Shown piece after piece: positions 45,966 through 55,665 of a stretch of 64,000 nt of DNA. The notes beneath the pieces are model-generated. The model was given only the letters and a program-made list of their open reading frames with translations. It searched no databases and was not told the origin of the DNA. The DNA is from Sphingomonas sp. IC-56. Lineage in GTDB: Bacteria; Pseudomonadota; Alphaproteobacteria; Sphingomonadales; Sphingomonadaceae. The stretch lies in assembly GCF_021043375.1 (NCBI RefSeq), contig NZ_JAJNDV010000003.1:124001-188000 (forward strand). The letters are read 5' to 3'. A program made the translations under genes and the position numbers. Position 1 is the stretch's first letter; each line of letters begins with the position of its first letter.

Positions 45966-46900
45966 CCCCTGGCCGCGAGGCCATTGTCGCGACCGCGGGA
46001 GAGTCGATCGGCCGCGGATCCAAGAGCTTCGCAGCCGCCAGCCGCCTGTTCGACCGTGCGACCCGCGAGCGCGCCTGGCTGCTTTATGCCTGGTGCCGCG
46101 CGTGCGACGACCTGGCGGATGGGCAGGACCATGGGCATGGCATGGCGCTGGTCAGCGATGCGCCCGCGCGGCTGGAGGCGATCCGCGCCAGCACCCAGGC
46201 GGCGCTCGACGGCCAATGGGTCGGGGACGCGGCATTCGACGCGCTGCGCATCGTGGTTGCGGAGACCGGCATGCCGCACCGGTTCGTGTGGGACCTGGTG
46301 GACGGGTTCGCGCTGGACGCCGAGGACTGGCGCCCGCGCAGCGAAGCGGACCTGTATCAATACTGCTACCATGTCGCTGGTGCCGTCGGCTGCATGATGG
46401 CGGTGGTGATGGGGGTGGCACCCGACGACCAGGACGTGCTCGACCGCGCCTGTGATCTGGGCATGGCCTTTCAGCTGGCCAACATTGCCCGGGACATCGA
46501 AGAAGATGACCGGGTCGGTCGCTGCTACCTTCCCATAGAATGGCTGGTCGAGATGGACATTCCTCCCGGCGAGCACATGAAGCCACCCTTCCGCCCGCGC
46601 CTGACGGTGCTGGCACGCCGGCTTGCGGCTCAAGCGGAAGCGTTCGAGGCGAGCGCGCGGGGCGGCACCCCTGCCCTGTCCTTTCGCTCTGCCTGGGCCG
46701 TCCTCGCCGCAGCCGGCATCTATGGCGACATCGCGCGCAAGGTTGCGGCGCGGGGCGACCATGCCTGGGACCACCGCGTCACGACATCGGGAGTGGAGAA
46801 GCTGGGGTGGATCCTGCGCGCGTATCGGCAGTCGAGGGATCGGCAGCGGCTGTACGGCGACGTCGCCAGACCAGATGGCCTGTGGACGCGCCCGCGCTGA
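45962..46900 (+). CDS. crtB: Phytoene synthase CrtB
   Basis: Protein of 312 residues condensing two geranylgeranyl diphosphates to phytoene. The two Asp-rich metal motifs are visible: DDLAD near 49 and DIEED near 180, with GMAFQLANIARD before the second. The GTG start overlaps the LOG stop (GTGA). Confidence 0.94.
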   Translation: MTPGREAIVATAGESIGRGSKSFAAASRLFDRATRERAWLLYAWCRACDDLADGQDHGHGMALVSDAPARLEAIRASTQAALDGQWVGDAAFDALRIVVAETGMPHRFVWDLVDGFALDAEDWRPRSEADLYQYCYHVAGAVGCMMAVVMGVAPDDQDVLDRACDLGMAFQLANIARDIEEDDRVGRCYLPIEWLVEMDIPPGEHMKPPFRPRLTVLARRLAAQAEAFEASARGGTPALSFRSAWAVLAAAGIYGDIARKVAARGDHAWDHRVTTSGVEKLGWILRAYRQSRDRQRLYGDVARPDGLWTRPR

Positions 46901-46903
46901 GGC

Positions 46904-47140
46904 TCAGCCGCCGCGCTGGGTGCGGCTGCGCTCGTTCTTGGCCCATTGCGGGCCATCGCGGCGGCAGGTTGCGCTGATCACCGGGAAAGAGAGATCCGCG
47001 TTGCGCTCAAGCGCAATCGGCATGGCTTCCTGACATGCAGCGACGGAGGTATAGCGTGCGGGTTCCACCCGCGCCTGCTGACAGAGCGCGGAATCATCGG
47101 CACAACCCATGATGGCTAGGACGTAGAAGACCTGGTCCAT
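46904..47140 (-). CDS. Small hypothetical protein, cysteine-containing
   Basis: Protein of 78 residues with four cysteines (C14, C21, C36, C59) and a hydrophobic start that may be a weak signal sequence (MDQVFYVLAIMGC). Its function is unknown. GGAAGG lies just upstream of the ATG at 47140. It is convergent with crtB. Confidence 0.55.
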   Translation of the reverse strand: MDQVFYVLAIMGCADDSALCQQARVEPARYTSVAACQEAMPIALERNADLSFPVISATCRRDGPQWAKNERSRTQRGG

Positions 47141-47235
47141 TTCGCTTTTCCTTCCGAGGGTTACAACGAAGCGAACACGCGGCCGTTCCAGCAAAACATT
47201 GCAGGCACGCGCTTGAACCACCAAGTTGAGGGTTA

Positions 47236-49056
47236 ATGCCTCCCCTGAATCCCGTCTCCGCACCCGAGCGGCCCCTGCTCGGAACCATGAAGCGCTTCCT
47301 GCCCTATTTGTGGCCGCGAAACGCGCGCGAGCTGCGCGTCCGTATCGTCGTCGCGATGATCCTCGTGCTCATCTCCAAGGTGGTGCAGGTCTATGGCGCC
47401 CCATTTGCGTTGCAAGGCGCGATCGACGGCATGGCCAGCGGATCGCGCGACGGGCTGTGGCTCGTAGTGGCGCTGGTGGCCGGCTATGCCGCAGCGCGGC
47501 TCGGTACGGTTCTCTTCGATAATCTTCGCAACGCGGTGTTCGAAAAGGTCGGCCAGGACGCGTCACGCCGCCTCGCGTCCGACGTGTTCCGCCACCTCCA
47601 CCGGTTGAGCCTGCGCTTCCATCTCGAACGGCGCACCGGCGCGGTTACCAAGGTGGTCGAACGGGGCACCAAGAGCATCGACACGATGCTCTACTTCCTG
47701 CTGTTCAACATCGCGCCGACCATCCTGGAACTGACGCTGGTGCTCGGCATCTTCGGCACGCGTTTCGGCAGCTGGCTAGTGATCGGCACGGTGGCCATGG
47801 TGGTGGTCTATATCGCCTTCACGCGCTGGGTGACCGATTGGCGTTCCAAGCTGCGCGAGCGGATGAACGATCTTGATACCGGTGCGGTCGCACACGCGGT
47901 GGACTCGCTGCTGAACTTCGAAACGGTGAAGTACTTCAACGCCGAGGCGCGCGAGGCTGAGCGCTACGACGCGGCCATGACGTCGTACATGAAGGCGGCG
48001 GTCACCTCGGAAAACTCGCTGGCATGGCTGAACATTGGCCAGGCGGTGATCACCAACCTGATGCTGGGCGCCGGCATGGCGTTGGTCGTGTTCGGGTGGA
48101 GTTCGGGTCAGTTCAGCGCGGGCGATGTGGTGCTGGTCTCCACCCTGCTCAGCCAGCTGTTCCGTCCGCTCGACATGCTAGGCTGGGTGTATCGAACGAT
48201 CCGCCAGGGCGTGATCGACATGGGCAGCATGTTCGATCTGATCGACACGCCAGCCGAGGTCACCGACGCCGCTACTGCCGCACCGCTCCACGTGGAACGC
48301 GGGCGTGTCCGCTTCGAGAATGTCGAGTTCGGCTATGATCCCGAGCGGCAGATCCTGAAGGGCATCGACCTCGACATACCTGCCGGCGCAACGGTGGCGG
48401 TGGTGGGTCCTTCGGGTGCTGGCAAGTCGACGCTGGCTCGGCTGATGTACCGCTTTTACGATGTGACGGGCGGTCGGATCACCATCGACGGACAGGACAT
48501 ACGGGAAGTGACGCAGCAGTCGCTGCGCGCCGCGATCGGTATCGTCCCGCAGGACACGGTGCTGTTCAACGACACGATCGGCTACAACATCGCCTATGGC
48601 CGCGAGGACGCGATGCCCGAGGACATTGCCGACGCCGCGCGTGGTGCCGCGATTGCCGGATTCATCCAGGCGCTGCCGGACGGATTCGACACCCGCGTCG
48701 GCGAACGGGGGCTGAAGCTGTCGGGCGGCGAGAAGCAACGCGTGGCGATCGCCCGCACCCTGGTGAAGAACCCGCCGATCCTGATCCTGGACGAGGCGAC
48801 CAGCGCACTGGACAGCCGTACCGAAGCGGACATCCAGGCGACGCTGGAAGCGATCGAGCGCGGGCGTACGACGATCGTCATCGCGCATCGGCTTTCCACC
48901 ATTGTCCACGCCGACAGCATCGTCGTGCTGGAAAGCGGGCGAGTGGTCGAACAGGGCAGCCACGCCGAATTGCTGCGGCTGGGCGGCCTTTATGCGGAGA
49001 TGTGGACGCGCCAGGCGCAGGAAAGCGACGAAGGCGAGGATCTGGCAGCCGAGTAA
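47236..49056 (+). CDS. Atm1-type ABC exporter (fused permease-ATPase)
   Basis: Protein of 606 residues, six-helix membrane domain followed by an ATPase: Walker A GPSGAGKS near 391, signature LSGGEKQR, and ILDEATSALD. The closest known group is the ABCB7/Atm1-like family that exports glutathione-linked sulfur or metal conjugates. It is divergent from the small cysteine protein gene. Confidence 0.88.
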   Translation: MPPLNPVSAPERPLLGTMKRFLPYLWPRNARELRVRIVVAMILVLISKVVQVYGAPFALQGAIDGMASGSRDGLWLVVALVAGYAAARLGTVLFDNLRNAVFEKVGQDASRRLASDVFRHLHRLSLRFHLERRTGAVTKVVERGTKSIDTMLYFLLFNIAPTILELTLVLGIFGTRFGSWLVIGTVAMVVVYIAFTRWVTDWRSKLRERMNDLDTGAVAHAVDSLLNFETVKYFNAEAREAERYDAAMTSYMKAAVTSENSLAWLNIGQAVITNLMLGAGMALVVFGWSSGQFSAGDVVLVSTLLSQLFRPLDMLGWVYRTIRQGVIDMGSMFDLIDTPAEVTDAATAAPLHVERGRVRFENVEFGYDPERQILKGIDLDIPAGATVAVVGPSGAGKSTLARLMYRFYDVTGGRITIDGQDIREVTQQSLRAAIGIVPQDTVLFNDTIGYNIAYGREDAMPEDIADAARGAAIAGFIQALPDGFDTRVGERGLKLSGGEKQRVAIARTLVKNPPILILDEATSALDSRTEADIQATLEAIERGRTTIVIAHRLSTIVHADSIVVLESGRVVEQGSHAELLRLGGLYAEMWTRQAQESDEGEDLAAE

Positions 49057-49075
49057 CGGATCGGCCGTTGGCTGA

Positions 49076-49348
49076 TCAGGCGCGGAGATCCTGCCACTGC
49101 GGATGCTGGGCGATGTAGCCGGCCACGAAGGTGCAAAGGGGACGCACCTTTTCACCGGCTTCCTGTACCTGCGTCAGGGCGCCCTCAATCAGGCGGCTGC
49201 CGACACCCTGCCCACGCAGGGCAGAGGGCACCACAGTATGGGTGAAGGTCACCACGCCGCTATCGCGTTCATACGCCGCGATGGCGGTGTGACCGTTCAC
49301 TTCCAATTCGAAGCGCTGTTCGGCGGCATTGTCGATGACGTCGTTCAT
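49076..49348 (-). CDS. GNAT-like N-acetyltransferase (YjdJ type)
   Basis: Protein of 90 residues with the acetyl-CoA loop VPSALRGQGVGSRL and the HPQW end found in short YjdJ-type Gcn5-related proteins. The ATG at 49348 was chosen because the domain begins directly after it. The substrate is unknown. Confidence 0.8.
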   Translation of the reverse strand: MNDVIDNAAEQRFELEVNGHTAIAAYERDSGVVTFTHTVVPSALRGQGVGSRLIEGALTQVQEAGEKVRPLCTFVAGYIAQHPQWQDLRA

Positions 49349-49406
49349 AGGGCACCTTTGCTCGCTGGCGCGTTCCTGTTGGAACGTACGTAAGGGCGGA
49401 TGGTCG

Positions 49407-50345
49407 ATGAACACAAGGAAGATGGCGGCGCCTCTGGGCGCGGGGGCGGCAGCTGCTGGGGCGCTGGTGGCCTGGTCTGCCTATGCTGCGCGCAAGGCGG
49501 AAGCGCTTGCGCCCGCTGATGGGCAGTTCATCGAATTGGCCGGCGCGCAGTTGCACTATGTGGACCTGGGGCCTCGGGACGCGCCTGTGCTGGTGATGGT
49601 GCATGGCTTGATGGGGCAGCTTCGCAACTTCTCTCACTCGCTGGCGGAACGGCTAACGGCCGACTACCGGGTGATCCTGGTCGACCGGCCCGGCTGGGGC
49701 CATTCGGCCGTTCGCGGGGCAAGGCCGGGCATCACCGAGCAGGCCGCCATTACCGCCGCGCTGATCGAGGCTTTGGGATTGGGCCGGCCACTGGTCGTCG
49801 GCCACTCGCTAGGCGGTGCGGTGGCGCTGGCCTTGGGGCTAGACCGGCCGGAGCTGGTCCGGGGACTGGCGCTGATCGCGCCGCTCAGCCAGCCGGTAAA
49901 CCGTGCGCCCAAGCCGTTCCTGGGGCTGTTGGTCCCTGCCCCCTTGCGCTTTGCCGCCGCCTGGCTGTTGGCAGTTCCAGCAGGCGCAGTCAGCCGCGCC
50001 GCAACGGCGCGCGCCGTGTTCGCGCCCGATCCAGTGCCCGACGATTTCGCGACGCGGGGCGGCGGCGCCCTGGCGCTGCGCCCGAAGAGCTACATGGCCG
50101 GATCGTTCGAAATCCTGAATGTACGCGGTGAGATGCGCAAGCTGCGGGAGCGGTACAGCGAAATGCGGGTTCCTGTTGCGATCCTGTTCGGACGGGAGGA
50201 CCGCGTGCTCGACCCGCAGTTGAACGGCGAACAAACGGCTGGCGAGATTCCGGGTGCCACGCTGACGCGGGTCGAGGGCGGGCACATGCTGCCGGTGACG
50301 CATCCTGATGTGACCGCGACGTGGCTGCGCGAGTTGATGCGCTAA
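49407..50345 (+). CDS. Alpha/beta hydrolase
   Basis: Protein of 312 residues. An N-terminal hydrophobic segment (about 8-25) may anchor it. Hydrolase features are HGLMGQLRNF (oxyanion region), nucleophile GHSLGG, FGREDRVLD and a late GGHMLPV, giving a Ser-Asp-His triad. The substrate is not predictable. Confidence 0.83.
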   Translation: MNTRKMAAPLGAGAAAAGALVAWSAYAARKAEALAPADGQFIELAGAQLHYVDLGPRDAPVLVMVHGLMGQLRNFSHSLAERLTADYRVILVDRPGWGHSAVRGARPGITEQAAITAALIEALGLGRPLVVGHSLGGAVALALGLDRPELVRGLALIAPLSQPVNRAPKPFLGLLVPAPLRFAAAWLLAVPAGAVSRAATARAVFAPDPVPDDFATRGGGALALRPKSYMAGSFEILNVRGEMRKLRERYSEMRVPVAILFGREDRVLDPQLNGEQTAGEIPGATLTRVEGGHMLPVTHPDVTATWLRELMR

Positions 50346-50374
50346 CGCGCGCATCGCCCATGTGGCAGGCGCCG

Positions 50375-51835
50375 TCAGCCGGACTCAGAAGGCTGTGTGG
50401 TCCAGCCCAGGCGCGGGATGGTGATCGAGCGCTTTCCCGCCAAGTCGATGCGCGTCACGAACAGCTCGCGACTCTCGATATATTGGAGCAGCCGGCGGAC
50501 GCGGCCGAGCGAGCTGGTGCCATAGGTCGCGGCGATCTCCTGATCGCTCGGGCACGGCTCCCCCTCCCGTGCGGCGCGCGCCACGAGGAGGAAAGGCCCC
50601 AGCATGTCGTCGGGGAGCGCGCGCGCAGCTTCAAGCGCCTGCGACCAATCCTGGTCGGGATCGCCATGAATGCCGGCGCGGGCAGCCGACAGCCGGCGGG
50701 TAAAGGCAGAAAGATCGAGTGGCGGCCGGGCAAGGCCGACCATTCGGCAGCGAACCAGGAAATCCTGGTACAAGACCGAAGGCGAGCGGAACGATGACTC
50801 GCTGTCGGCGACGATGGCGCGCAGCACGTCGGTGACATGGCCCGCCGCTTCTTCCGGCTCCATCTCAGGGCCGGTGTCCGCGACCGAGGGCACTGAGCGG
50901 GCAAGCGCCTGGAGCAGCGTTTCCGAGCGTGCTGGCGCGGGAGCTATCGGTGTGGTTGGCTCGGGCGGGGTCCAGCTTGGCTCAGCGGGCGCGAGCAGCA
51001 GCTCCTTCATGTCCTCAGCTGGAGCCTGTGGTAGAGGCGTAAGCTTAGGGCTCGAGCTGCGCGCAGACGTCTCGACGGTGCCGATGCGGATCGCAACGGG
51101 GCGCCGCGCTACGGCGGGGCCGAGGGCGAGGAACGTGCCGCGCTGCAGGTCGCGGATCGCTTCGGCCTGGCGACGCTCCATGCCGAGCAGGTCGGCGGCG
51201 CGGGCCATGTCGATGTCGAGAAAGGTACGACCCATCAGGAAGTTCGACGCTTCGGCGGCGACATTCTTGGCCAGCTTGGCAAGACGCTGAGTGGCGATCA
51301 CGCCGGCAAGCCCGCGCTTGCGGCCGCGGCACATCAGGTTGGTCATCGCCGAAAGGGAGGCGCGGCGCACATCCTCGGCGACTTCGCCGCCGCCGGCTGG
51401 CGCGAACAGCTGCGCCTCGTCGACCACCACCAGCGCAGGATACCAATGCTCGCGGGGAGCGTCGAACATGCCGTTCAAGAACGCGGCGGCGCACTTCATT
51501 TGGCCTTCGGCCTCCAGCCCTTCCAGGCTGAGCACGACCGAGACCCGATGTTCGCGGATGCGGGCGGCGATGCGAGCGACGTCACGTTCGCTGTGCTCCG
51601 ACGCTTCGATGGAGAGGTGGCCGTAGCGATCGCTTAGCGTGACGAAGTCGCCTTCGGGGTCGATGATGACCTGCTGGACATGGCCGGCGCTCTTTTCCAG
51701 CAGGCGGCGCAGCAGGTGCGACTTGCCCGAACCCGAATTGCCCTGGACCAGAAGCCGCGTGGCGAGGAGTTCCTCCAGGTCCATGCCCACGGGCGCTCCG
51801 CCCGCGTCCATCCCCATATCCACGCTTACCGTCAT
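50375..51835 (-). CDS. HerA-like ATP-binding protein (DUF87)
   Basis: Protein of 486 residues with Walker A QGNSGSGKSH near 32-41 and Walker B ALVVVDEAQ. The block MCRGRKRGLAGVIATQRLAKL is typical of HerA/VirB4-like DUF87 ATPases. A Pro/Ala-rich linker leads to a helical C-terminal region. It is divergent from recQ with 126 bases between, so the two may share a control region. A role in DNA end processing or repair is plausible. The ATG at 51835 was chosen; the open frame further upstream runs antisense to recQ. Confidence 0.78.
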   Translation of the reverse strand: MTVSVDMGMDAGGAPVGMDLEELLATRLLVQGNSGSGKSHLLRRLLEKSAGHVQQVIIDPEGDFVTLSDRYGHLSIEASEHSERDVARIAARIREHRVSVVLSLEGLEAEGQMKCAAAFLNGMFDAPREHWYPALVVVDEAQLFAPAGGGEVAEDVRRASLSAMTNLMCRGRKRGLAGVIATQRLAKLAKNVAAEASNFLMGRTFLDIDMARAADLLGMERRQAEAIRDLQRGTFLALGPAVARRPVAIRIGTVETSARSSSPKLTPLPQAPAEDMKELLLAPAEPSWTPPEPTTPIAPAPARSETLLQALARSVPSVADTGPEMEPEEAAGHVTDVLRAIVADSESSFRSPSVLYQDFLVRCRMVGLARPPLDLSAFTRRLSAARAGIHGDPDQDWSQALEAARALPDDMLGPFLLVARAAREGEPCPSDQEIAATYGTSSLGRVRRLLQYIESRELFVTRIDLAGKRSITIPRLGWTTQPSESG

Positions 51836-51961
51836 TATCCGCTGCTTTGGCGGTCGCGCGGCCCAGCGGCAAGGGCGTAGCAGTGAAAAGCTGTGAGTGC
51901 TCGTTGCGGGTACGGAACCGCCGCCTCGACAGGGTCGCGCGGCGCGCCTAGTTCGTGGCCG

Positions 51962-53731
51962 ATGGCCGATCCCCTTGAAATCCTGCGTTCTACTTTCGGC
52001 TTTCCGGGTTTTCGCGGGGTGCAGGACCAGGTGGTCGGGCGCGTGATGCGCGGCGCCAACACGCTGGCGGTGATGCCGACCGGCGCGGGCAAGTCGCTCT
52101 GCTACCAGGTGCCGTCGCTGGCGCTGGAGGGAACGTGCGTCGTGGTGTCGCCGCTGATCGCGCTGATGCACGACCAGCTGCGTGCCGCCGAAGCCGTGGG
52201 CATTCGCGCTGCGACGCTGACCAGCGTCGACGAAAACCGCGAGGAGACTATTCAGCGCTTTCGTGCAGGCGAACTTGACCTGCTCTATGTCGCGCCGGAA
52301 CGCGCTTCGAGCGAGCATTTCCGCAACCTGCTGGGGCAAGCGCGGCTGTCACTGTTCGCGATCGACGAAGCGCATTGCGTTTCCGAGTGGGGGCATGACT
52401 TCCGTCCGGACTACCGGCTCCTGCGGCCCTTGCTCGACCGGTTCGAGGATGTGCCACGGCTGGCGCTGACCGCCACTGCCGATGCGCACACCCGCGCCGA
52501 TATCGGCGAACAGCTCGGCATCCCGACCGAGGGGATGATCGTCGCCGGGTTCGACCGGCCGAACATCCGCTACACGATCCAGCCGCGTGAGAACACGACG
52601 CGTCAGGTGATGGACGTGATGGCCGACAATCCGGGACCGGGCATCGTCTATGTCCAGACACGCGCGGGGGTGGAGAAGCTGGCCGAGAAGCTCGCCGAAA
52701 CCGGCCGATCGGTGCTTCCCTACCATGCCGGACTCGATCCCCAGATACGCCGGCGCAACCAGGCGGCGTTTGTCGCGTCGGAGGACATGGTGATCGTCGC
52801 CACGGTTGCCTTCGGCATGGGGATCGACAAGCCCGATGTGCGCTTCGTCGCCCATGCCGGGCTGCCCAAGTCGATCGAGGGCTATTATCAGGAGACCGGA
52901 CGCGCCGGCCGCGATGGCGATCCGGCGGTGGCGCATCTGTTCTGGGGGGCGGACGACTTCGCCCGGGCGCGGCAGCGGATCGGTGAAGTGGAGCCTGGGC
53001 GGCAGCCGGGTGAACGCGCGCGGCTGACTGCGCTGGGGGCCTTGGTGGAAACGGCCGAGTGTCGGCGGCGCATTCTGCTGCGGCACTTTGGCGAGGAGAA
53101 TACACCGGAGCAGTGCGGCAATTGCGACAACTGCCTGTCGCCGCCTGCTGCCGTGGATGCTGGCGTTGTCGCGCAGAAGTTCCTGTCCGCGGTGTTCCGG
53201 ACCGGCATGATGTTCGGCACCGGCTATATCGAGAGCATCCTGCTGGGCCAGTCCAGTGAGCGGAGCCTGATGAACGGGCACGAGAAGCTGTCGGTGTTCG
53301 GGATCGTCAGCGGCGAGGAAGCCGCGCTGTTGAAGCCGGTTTCGCGCGCGCTGCTGCTGCGCGACGCATTGCGCACCAATGCCCATGGCGGGTTGGAGTT
53401 CGGGCCCGCCGCCAAGCCGATCCTGAAGGGCGAAACGGGGCTGAAGCTGGTGCTGCCGCCCAAGCGCGAGCGGCGCGGCAAGCGCGGTGCGGCCGGCGGG
53501 ATCAACCCCACCGGCAATCCGCTGTTCGAAGCGTTGCGCGCGAAGCGGCGGGAGATCGCGCAGGAAACCGGCTTGCCGCCTTATGTGATCTTCCATGACT
53601 CGGTGCTGCGCGACATGGCTTTGAGCAAACCGGGAACGCTCGCCGAGCTGGGCCGGATCTCCGGCGTTGGCGCGCGCAAGCTCGAAGCCTATGGGTCGGA
53701 GTTTCTGCAAGTGATCCAGGAGGCGGCATGA
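51962..53731 (+). CDS. recQ: ATP-dependent DNA helicase RecQ
   Basis: Protein of 589 residues, the housekeeping 3'-5' helicase of recombination. Walker A MPTGAGKS lies at 38-45, DEAHCVSEWGHDFRPDY begins near 134, TATAD follows, and the motif VI region is QETGRAGRDG. The zinc site has C-x-x-C (CGNCDNC) and the HRDC domain is at the C-terminus. It overlaps the next gene by ATGA. Confidence 0.95.
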   Translation: MADPLEILRSTFGFPGFRGVQDQVVGRVMRGANTLAVMPTGAGKSLCYQVPSLALEGTCVVVSPLIALMHDQLRAAEAVGIRAATLTSVDENREETIQRFRAGELDLLYVAPERASSEHFRNLLGQARLSLFAIDEAHCVSEWGHDFRPDYRLLRPLLDRFEDVPRLALTATADAHTRADIGEQLGIPTEGMIVAGFDRPNIRYTIQPRENTTRQVMDVMADNPGPGIVYVQTRAGVEKLAEKLAETGRSVLPYHAGLDPQIRRRNQAAFVASEDMVIVATVAFGMGIDKPDVRFVAHAGLPKSIEGYYQETGRAGRDGDPAVAHLFWGADDFARARQRIGEVEPGRQPGERARLTALGALVETAECRRRILLRHFGEENTPEQCGNCDNCLSPPAAVDAGVVAQKFLSAVFRTGMMFGTGYIESILLGQSSERSLMNGHEKLSVFGIVSGEEAALLKPVSRALLLRDALRTNAHGGLEFGPAAKPILKGETGLKLVLPPKRERRGKRGAAGGINPTGNPLFEALRAKRREIAQETGLPPYVIFHDSVLRDMALSKPGTLAELGRISGVGARKLEAYGSEFLQVIQEAA

Positions 53732-54162
53732 TCCGCAAGATCGACGACAAGATTTCGGTGGCGCCCCAGATTTCGCCGGAGCAGGTCCCTGCCCTCGCCG
53801 AAGCCGGGTTCAAGGCGATCATCAACAACCGTCCCGATGGCGAGGAGTTCGGGCAGCCGGATGGCGCTGCGCTCCGCGAGGCGGCGGAGGCTGCCGGGCT
53901 CAGCTATGCGGCCATTCCCGTGACGCATGCCGGGTTCTCGGCGGTGCAGGTCGAGGCGATGGTAGACGCGCTGGAGCAGGCGGAGGGGCCGGTGCTGGCC
54001 TATTGCCGGTCTGGCACGCGGTCTTGCAACTTGTGGGCGCTGGCCGAGGCGAGCCGGGGTGGCGATCCCGACGCGCTCACCGCGAAGGCTGCGGGGGCGG
54101 GATACGACATTGAGGGCATTCGGCCGTTGCTGGATGCGCTTTCGGGTCAGGCAACTATCTAG
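53728..54162 (+). CDS. TIGR01244-family phosphatase/sulfurtransferase-like protein
   Basis: Protein of 144 residues of the DUF442 family (dual-specificity phosphatase fold). IINNRPDGEE is the family signature, and the active loop is AYCRSGTRS with the catalytic cysteine. It is co-translated with recQ. The physiological substrate is unknown; relatives act in sulfide metabolism. Confidence 0.85.
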   Translation: MIRKIDDKISVAPQISPEQVPALAEAGFKAIINNRPDGEEFGQPDGAALREAAEAAGLSYAAIPVTHAGFSAVQVEAMVDALEQAEGPVLAYCRSGTRSCNLWALAEASRGGDPDALTAKAAGAGYDIEGIRPLLDALSGQATI

Positions 54163-54204
54163 TCGACGCGGAAAACTTGCGGCCACTCCTGCTAAGCCGT
54201 TGAT

Positions 54205-54238
54205 AAAAAAGGGCCGGTGGTTTTTACACCACCGGCCC
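54205..54238 (-). terminator. Intrinsic terminator of the glnK-amtB operon
   Basis: Perfect 10-bp stem GGGCCGGTGG/CCACCGGCCC (54211-54220, 54229-54238) with an 8-base loop. On the minus strand it is followed by six T (54210-54205), about 60 bases past the amtB stop. Confidence 0.85.
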
Positions 54239-54295
54239 AGTGCGTCCGCAGGAGGAACATCGGGTGAGGCGCCGCACCGCGGCGCCCCGAATTCG

Positions 54296-55651
54296 TCAAT
54301 AATTGTAGGCGCGCTCGCCATGCTCGCCGAGATCGAGTCCCTCGGCTTCGACTTCAGGCTTCACGCGGCCTCCGGTCACTGCCTTGGCAATGGCGTAGGC
54401 GATGGCGGTGCCGATCGCGGCCCACACGATGGTGGTGCCGACCGCGCTGAGCTGGACCAGCAGCTTGGCACCCATATCGTAATCGGCAGCGCCCGGGCCG
54501 CCGAGCGAGGGCGCGTAGACCACCGCAGTGCCGATCGCGCCGACCATGCCGCCCACGCCGTGGATGCCGAAGGCGTCGAGCGAGTCGTCATAGCCAAGCT
54601 TGGGCTTCACCACGGTCACGAAGGCGAAGCAGACCAGCGAGGCGATGGCGCCGAGCACGATGGCGCCGAAGGGGCCGGAATTGCCGGCCGCCGGGGTCAC
54701 CGCGACCAGTCCCGCGATGATGCCCGAGCAGAAGCCCAGGGCCGAACCCTTGTGGCCCGAGAAGCGCTCAGCGAGCATCCAGAACAGGCCGGCGGCGGCC
54801 GTCGCGACGAAGGTGTTGATCATCGCCAGCGCCGCCGAGCCATTGGCTTCAAGCGCCGAGCCGGCGTTGAAGCCGAACCACCCCACCCACAGAAGGCCGG
54901 TGCCGACCATGGTCAGCGTGAGGCTGTGCGGGGCCATCCGCTCCGTCGGATAGCCGATGCGCTTGCCCAGCAGCAGCGCCAGCACCAGCGCCGAGACGCC
55001 GGCGTTGATGTGCACCACGGTGCCGCCGGCGAAATCGAGTGCGCCAGCCTTGAAGAACAGGCCGCTCGCGGCCCAGACCATGTGCGCGATGGGGAAATAG
55101 ACGATGGTCAGCCAGACCAGCGCGAACACCATTACGGCCGAGAATTTGATCCGCTCCACCACCGAGCCCAGGACGAGCGCGATGGTGATCGCGGCAAAGG
55201 TCATCTGGAACGAGATGAAGACATATTCGGGGATCTCGACCCCGGCGGTGAAGGTCGCCGCCTGTGAGGCCGACGTCACGCCCTTGAGGAACAGCTTGTC
55301 AAAGTTGGAGACGATGTTGCTGAGGCCCGAGGTGTAATCCGGGCCGAAAGCCATGGTGTAGCCCCACATCACCCAGACCAGCATGGCGAGCGCGGCGACG
55401 GCGCCGACCTGCGTCATCACCGACAGCATGTTCTTGGTGCGGGCCAGGCCGCCATAGAACAGCGCCAGGCCCGGCAGGATCATCATCAGGACGAGGATGG
55501 TGGACGTCATCATCCAGGCGGTGTCGCCCTTGTCCACGGTGGCGCTGGGCGCGGCGGCCGGCGCCTGGAGCGCGGCATCCTGTGCCCAGGCGGGCAGCGC
55601 GGCGAACAGGGCAAGCCCCGCCCCTGCCGCCAGTTTCGTCGAAAGCTTCAT
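54296..55651 (-). CDS. amtB: Ammonium transporter AmtB
   Basis: Protein of 451 residues with a signal peptide (LPAWAQ) and eleven hydrophobic helices. Amt signatures include FYGGLARTKN, GTVVHINAGVSALV and DDSLDAFGIHGVGG with the conserved pore histidines. It lies 14 bases downstream of the P-II gene, the usual glnK-amtB pair, so P-II should gate this channel. AAGGGGG precedes the ATG at 55651. Confidence 0.95.
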   Translation of the reverse strand: MKLSTKLAAGAGLALFAALPAWAQDAALQAPAAAPSATVDKGDTAWMMTSTILVLMMILPGLALFYGGLARTKNMLSVMTQVGAVAALAMLVWVMWGYTMAFGPDYTSGLSNIVSNFDKLFLKGVTSASQAATFTAGVEIPEYVFISFQMTFAAITIALVLGSVVERIKFSAVMVFALVWLTIVYFPIAHMVWAASGLFFKAGALDFAGGTVVHINAGVSALVLALLLGKRIGYPTERMAPHSLTLTMVGTGLLWVGWFGFNAGSALEANGSAALAMINTFVATAAAGLFWMLAERFSGHKGSALGFCSGIIAGLVAVTPAAGNSGPFGAIVLGAIASLVCFAFVTVVKPKLGYDDSLDAFGIHGVGGMVGAIGTAVVYAPSLGGPGAADYDMGAKLLVQLSAVGTTIVWAAIGTAIAYAIAKAVTGGRVKPEVEAEGLDLGEHGERAYNY

Positions 55652-55665
55652 GGTGACCCCCTTCA

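Noticed and set aside
51962..53731. RecQ as part of a defence system with the HerA-like gene
   Set aside because: This RecQ has the ordinary zinc and HRDC domains and is co-translated with a DUF442 gene; the surroundings are housekeeping genes.
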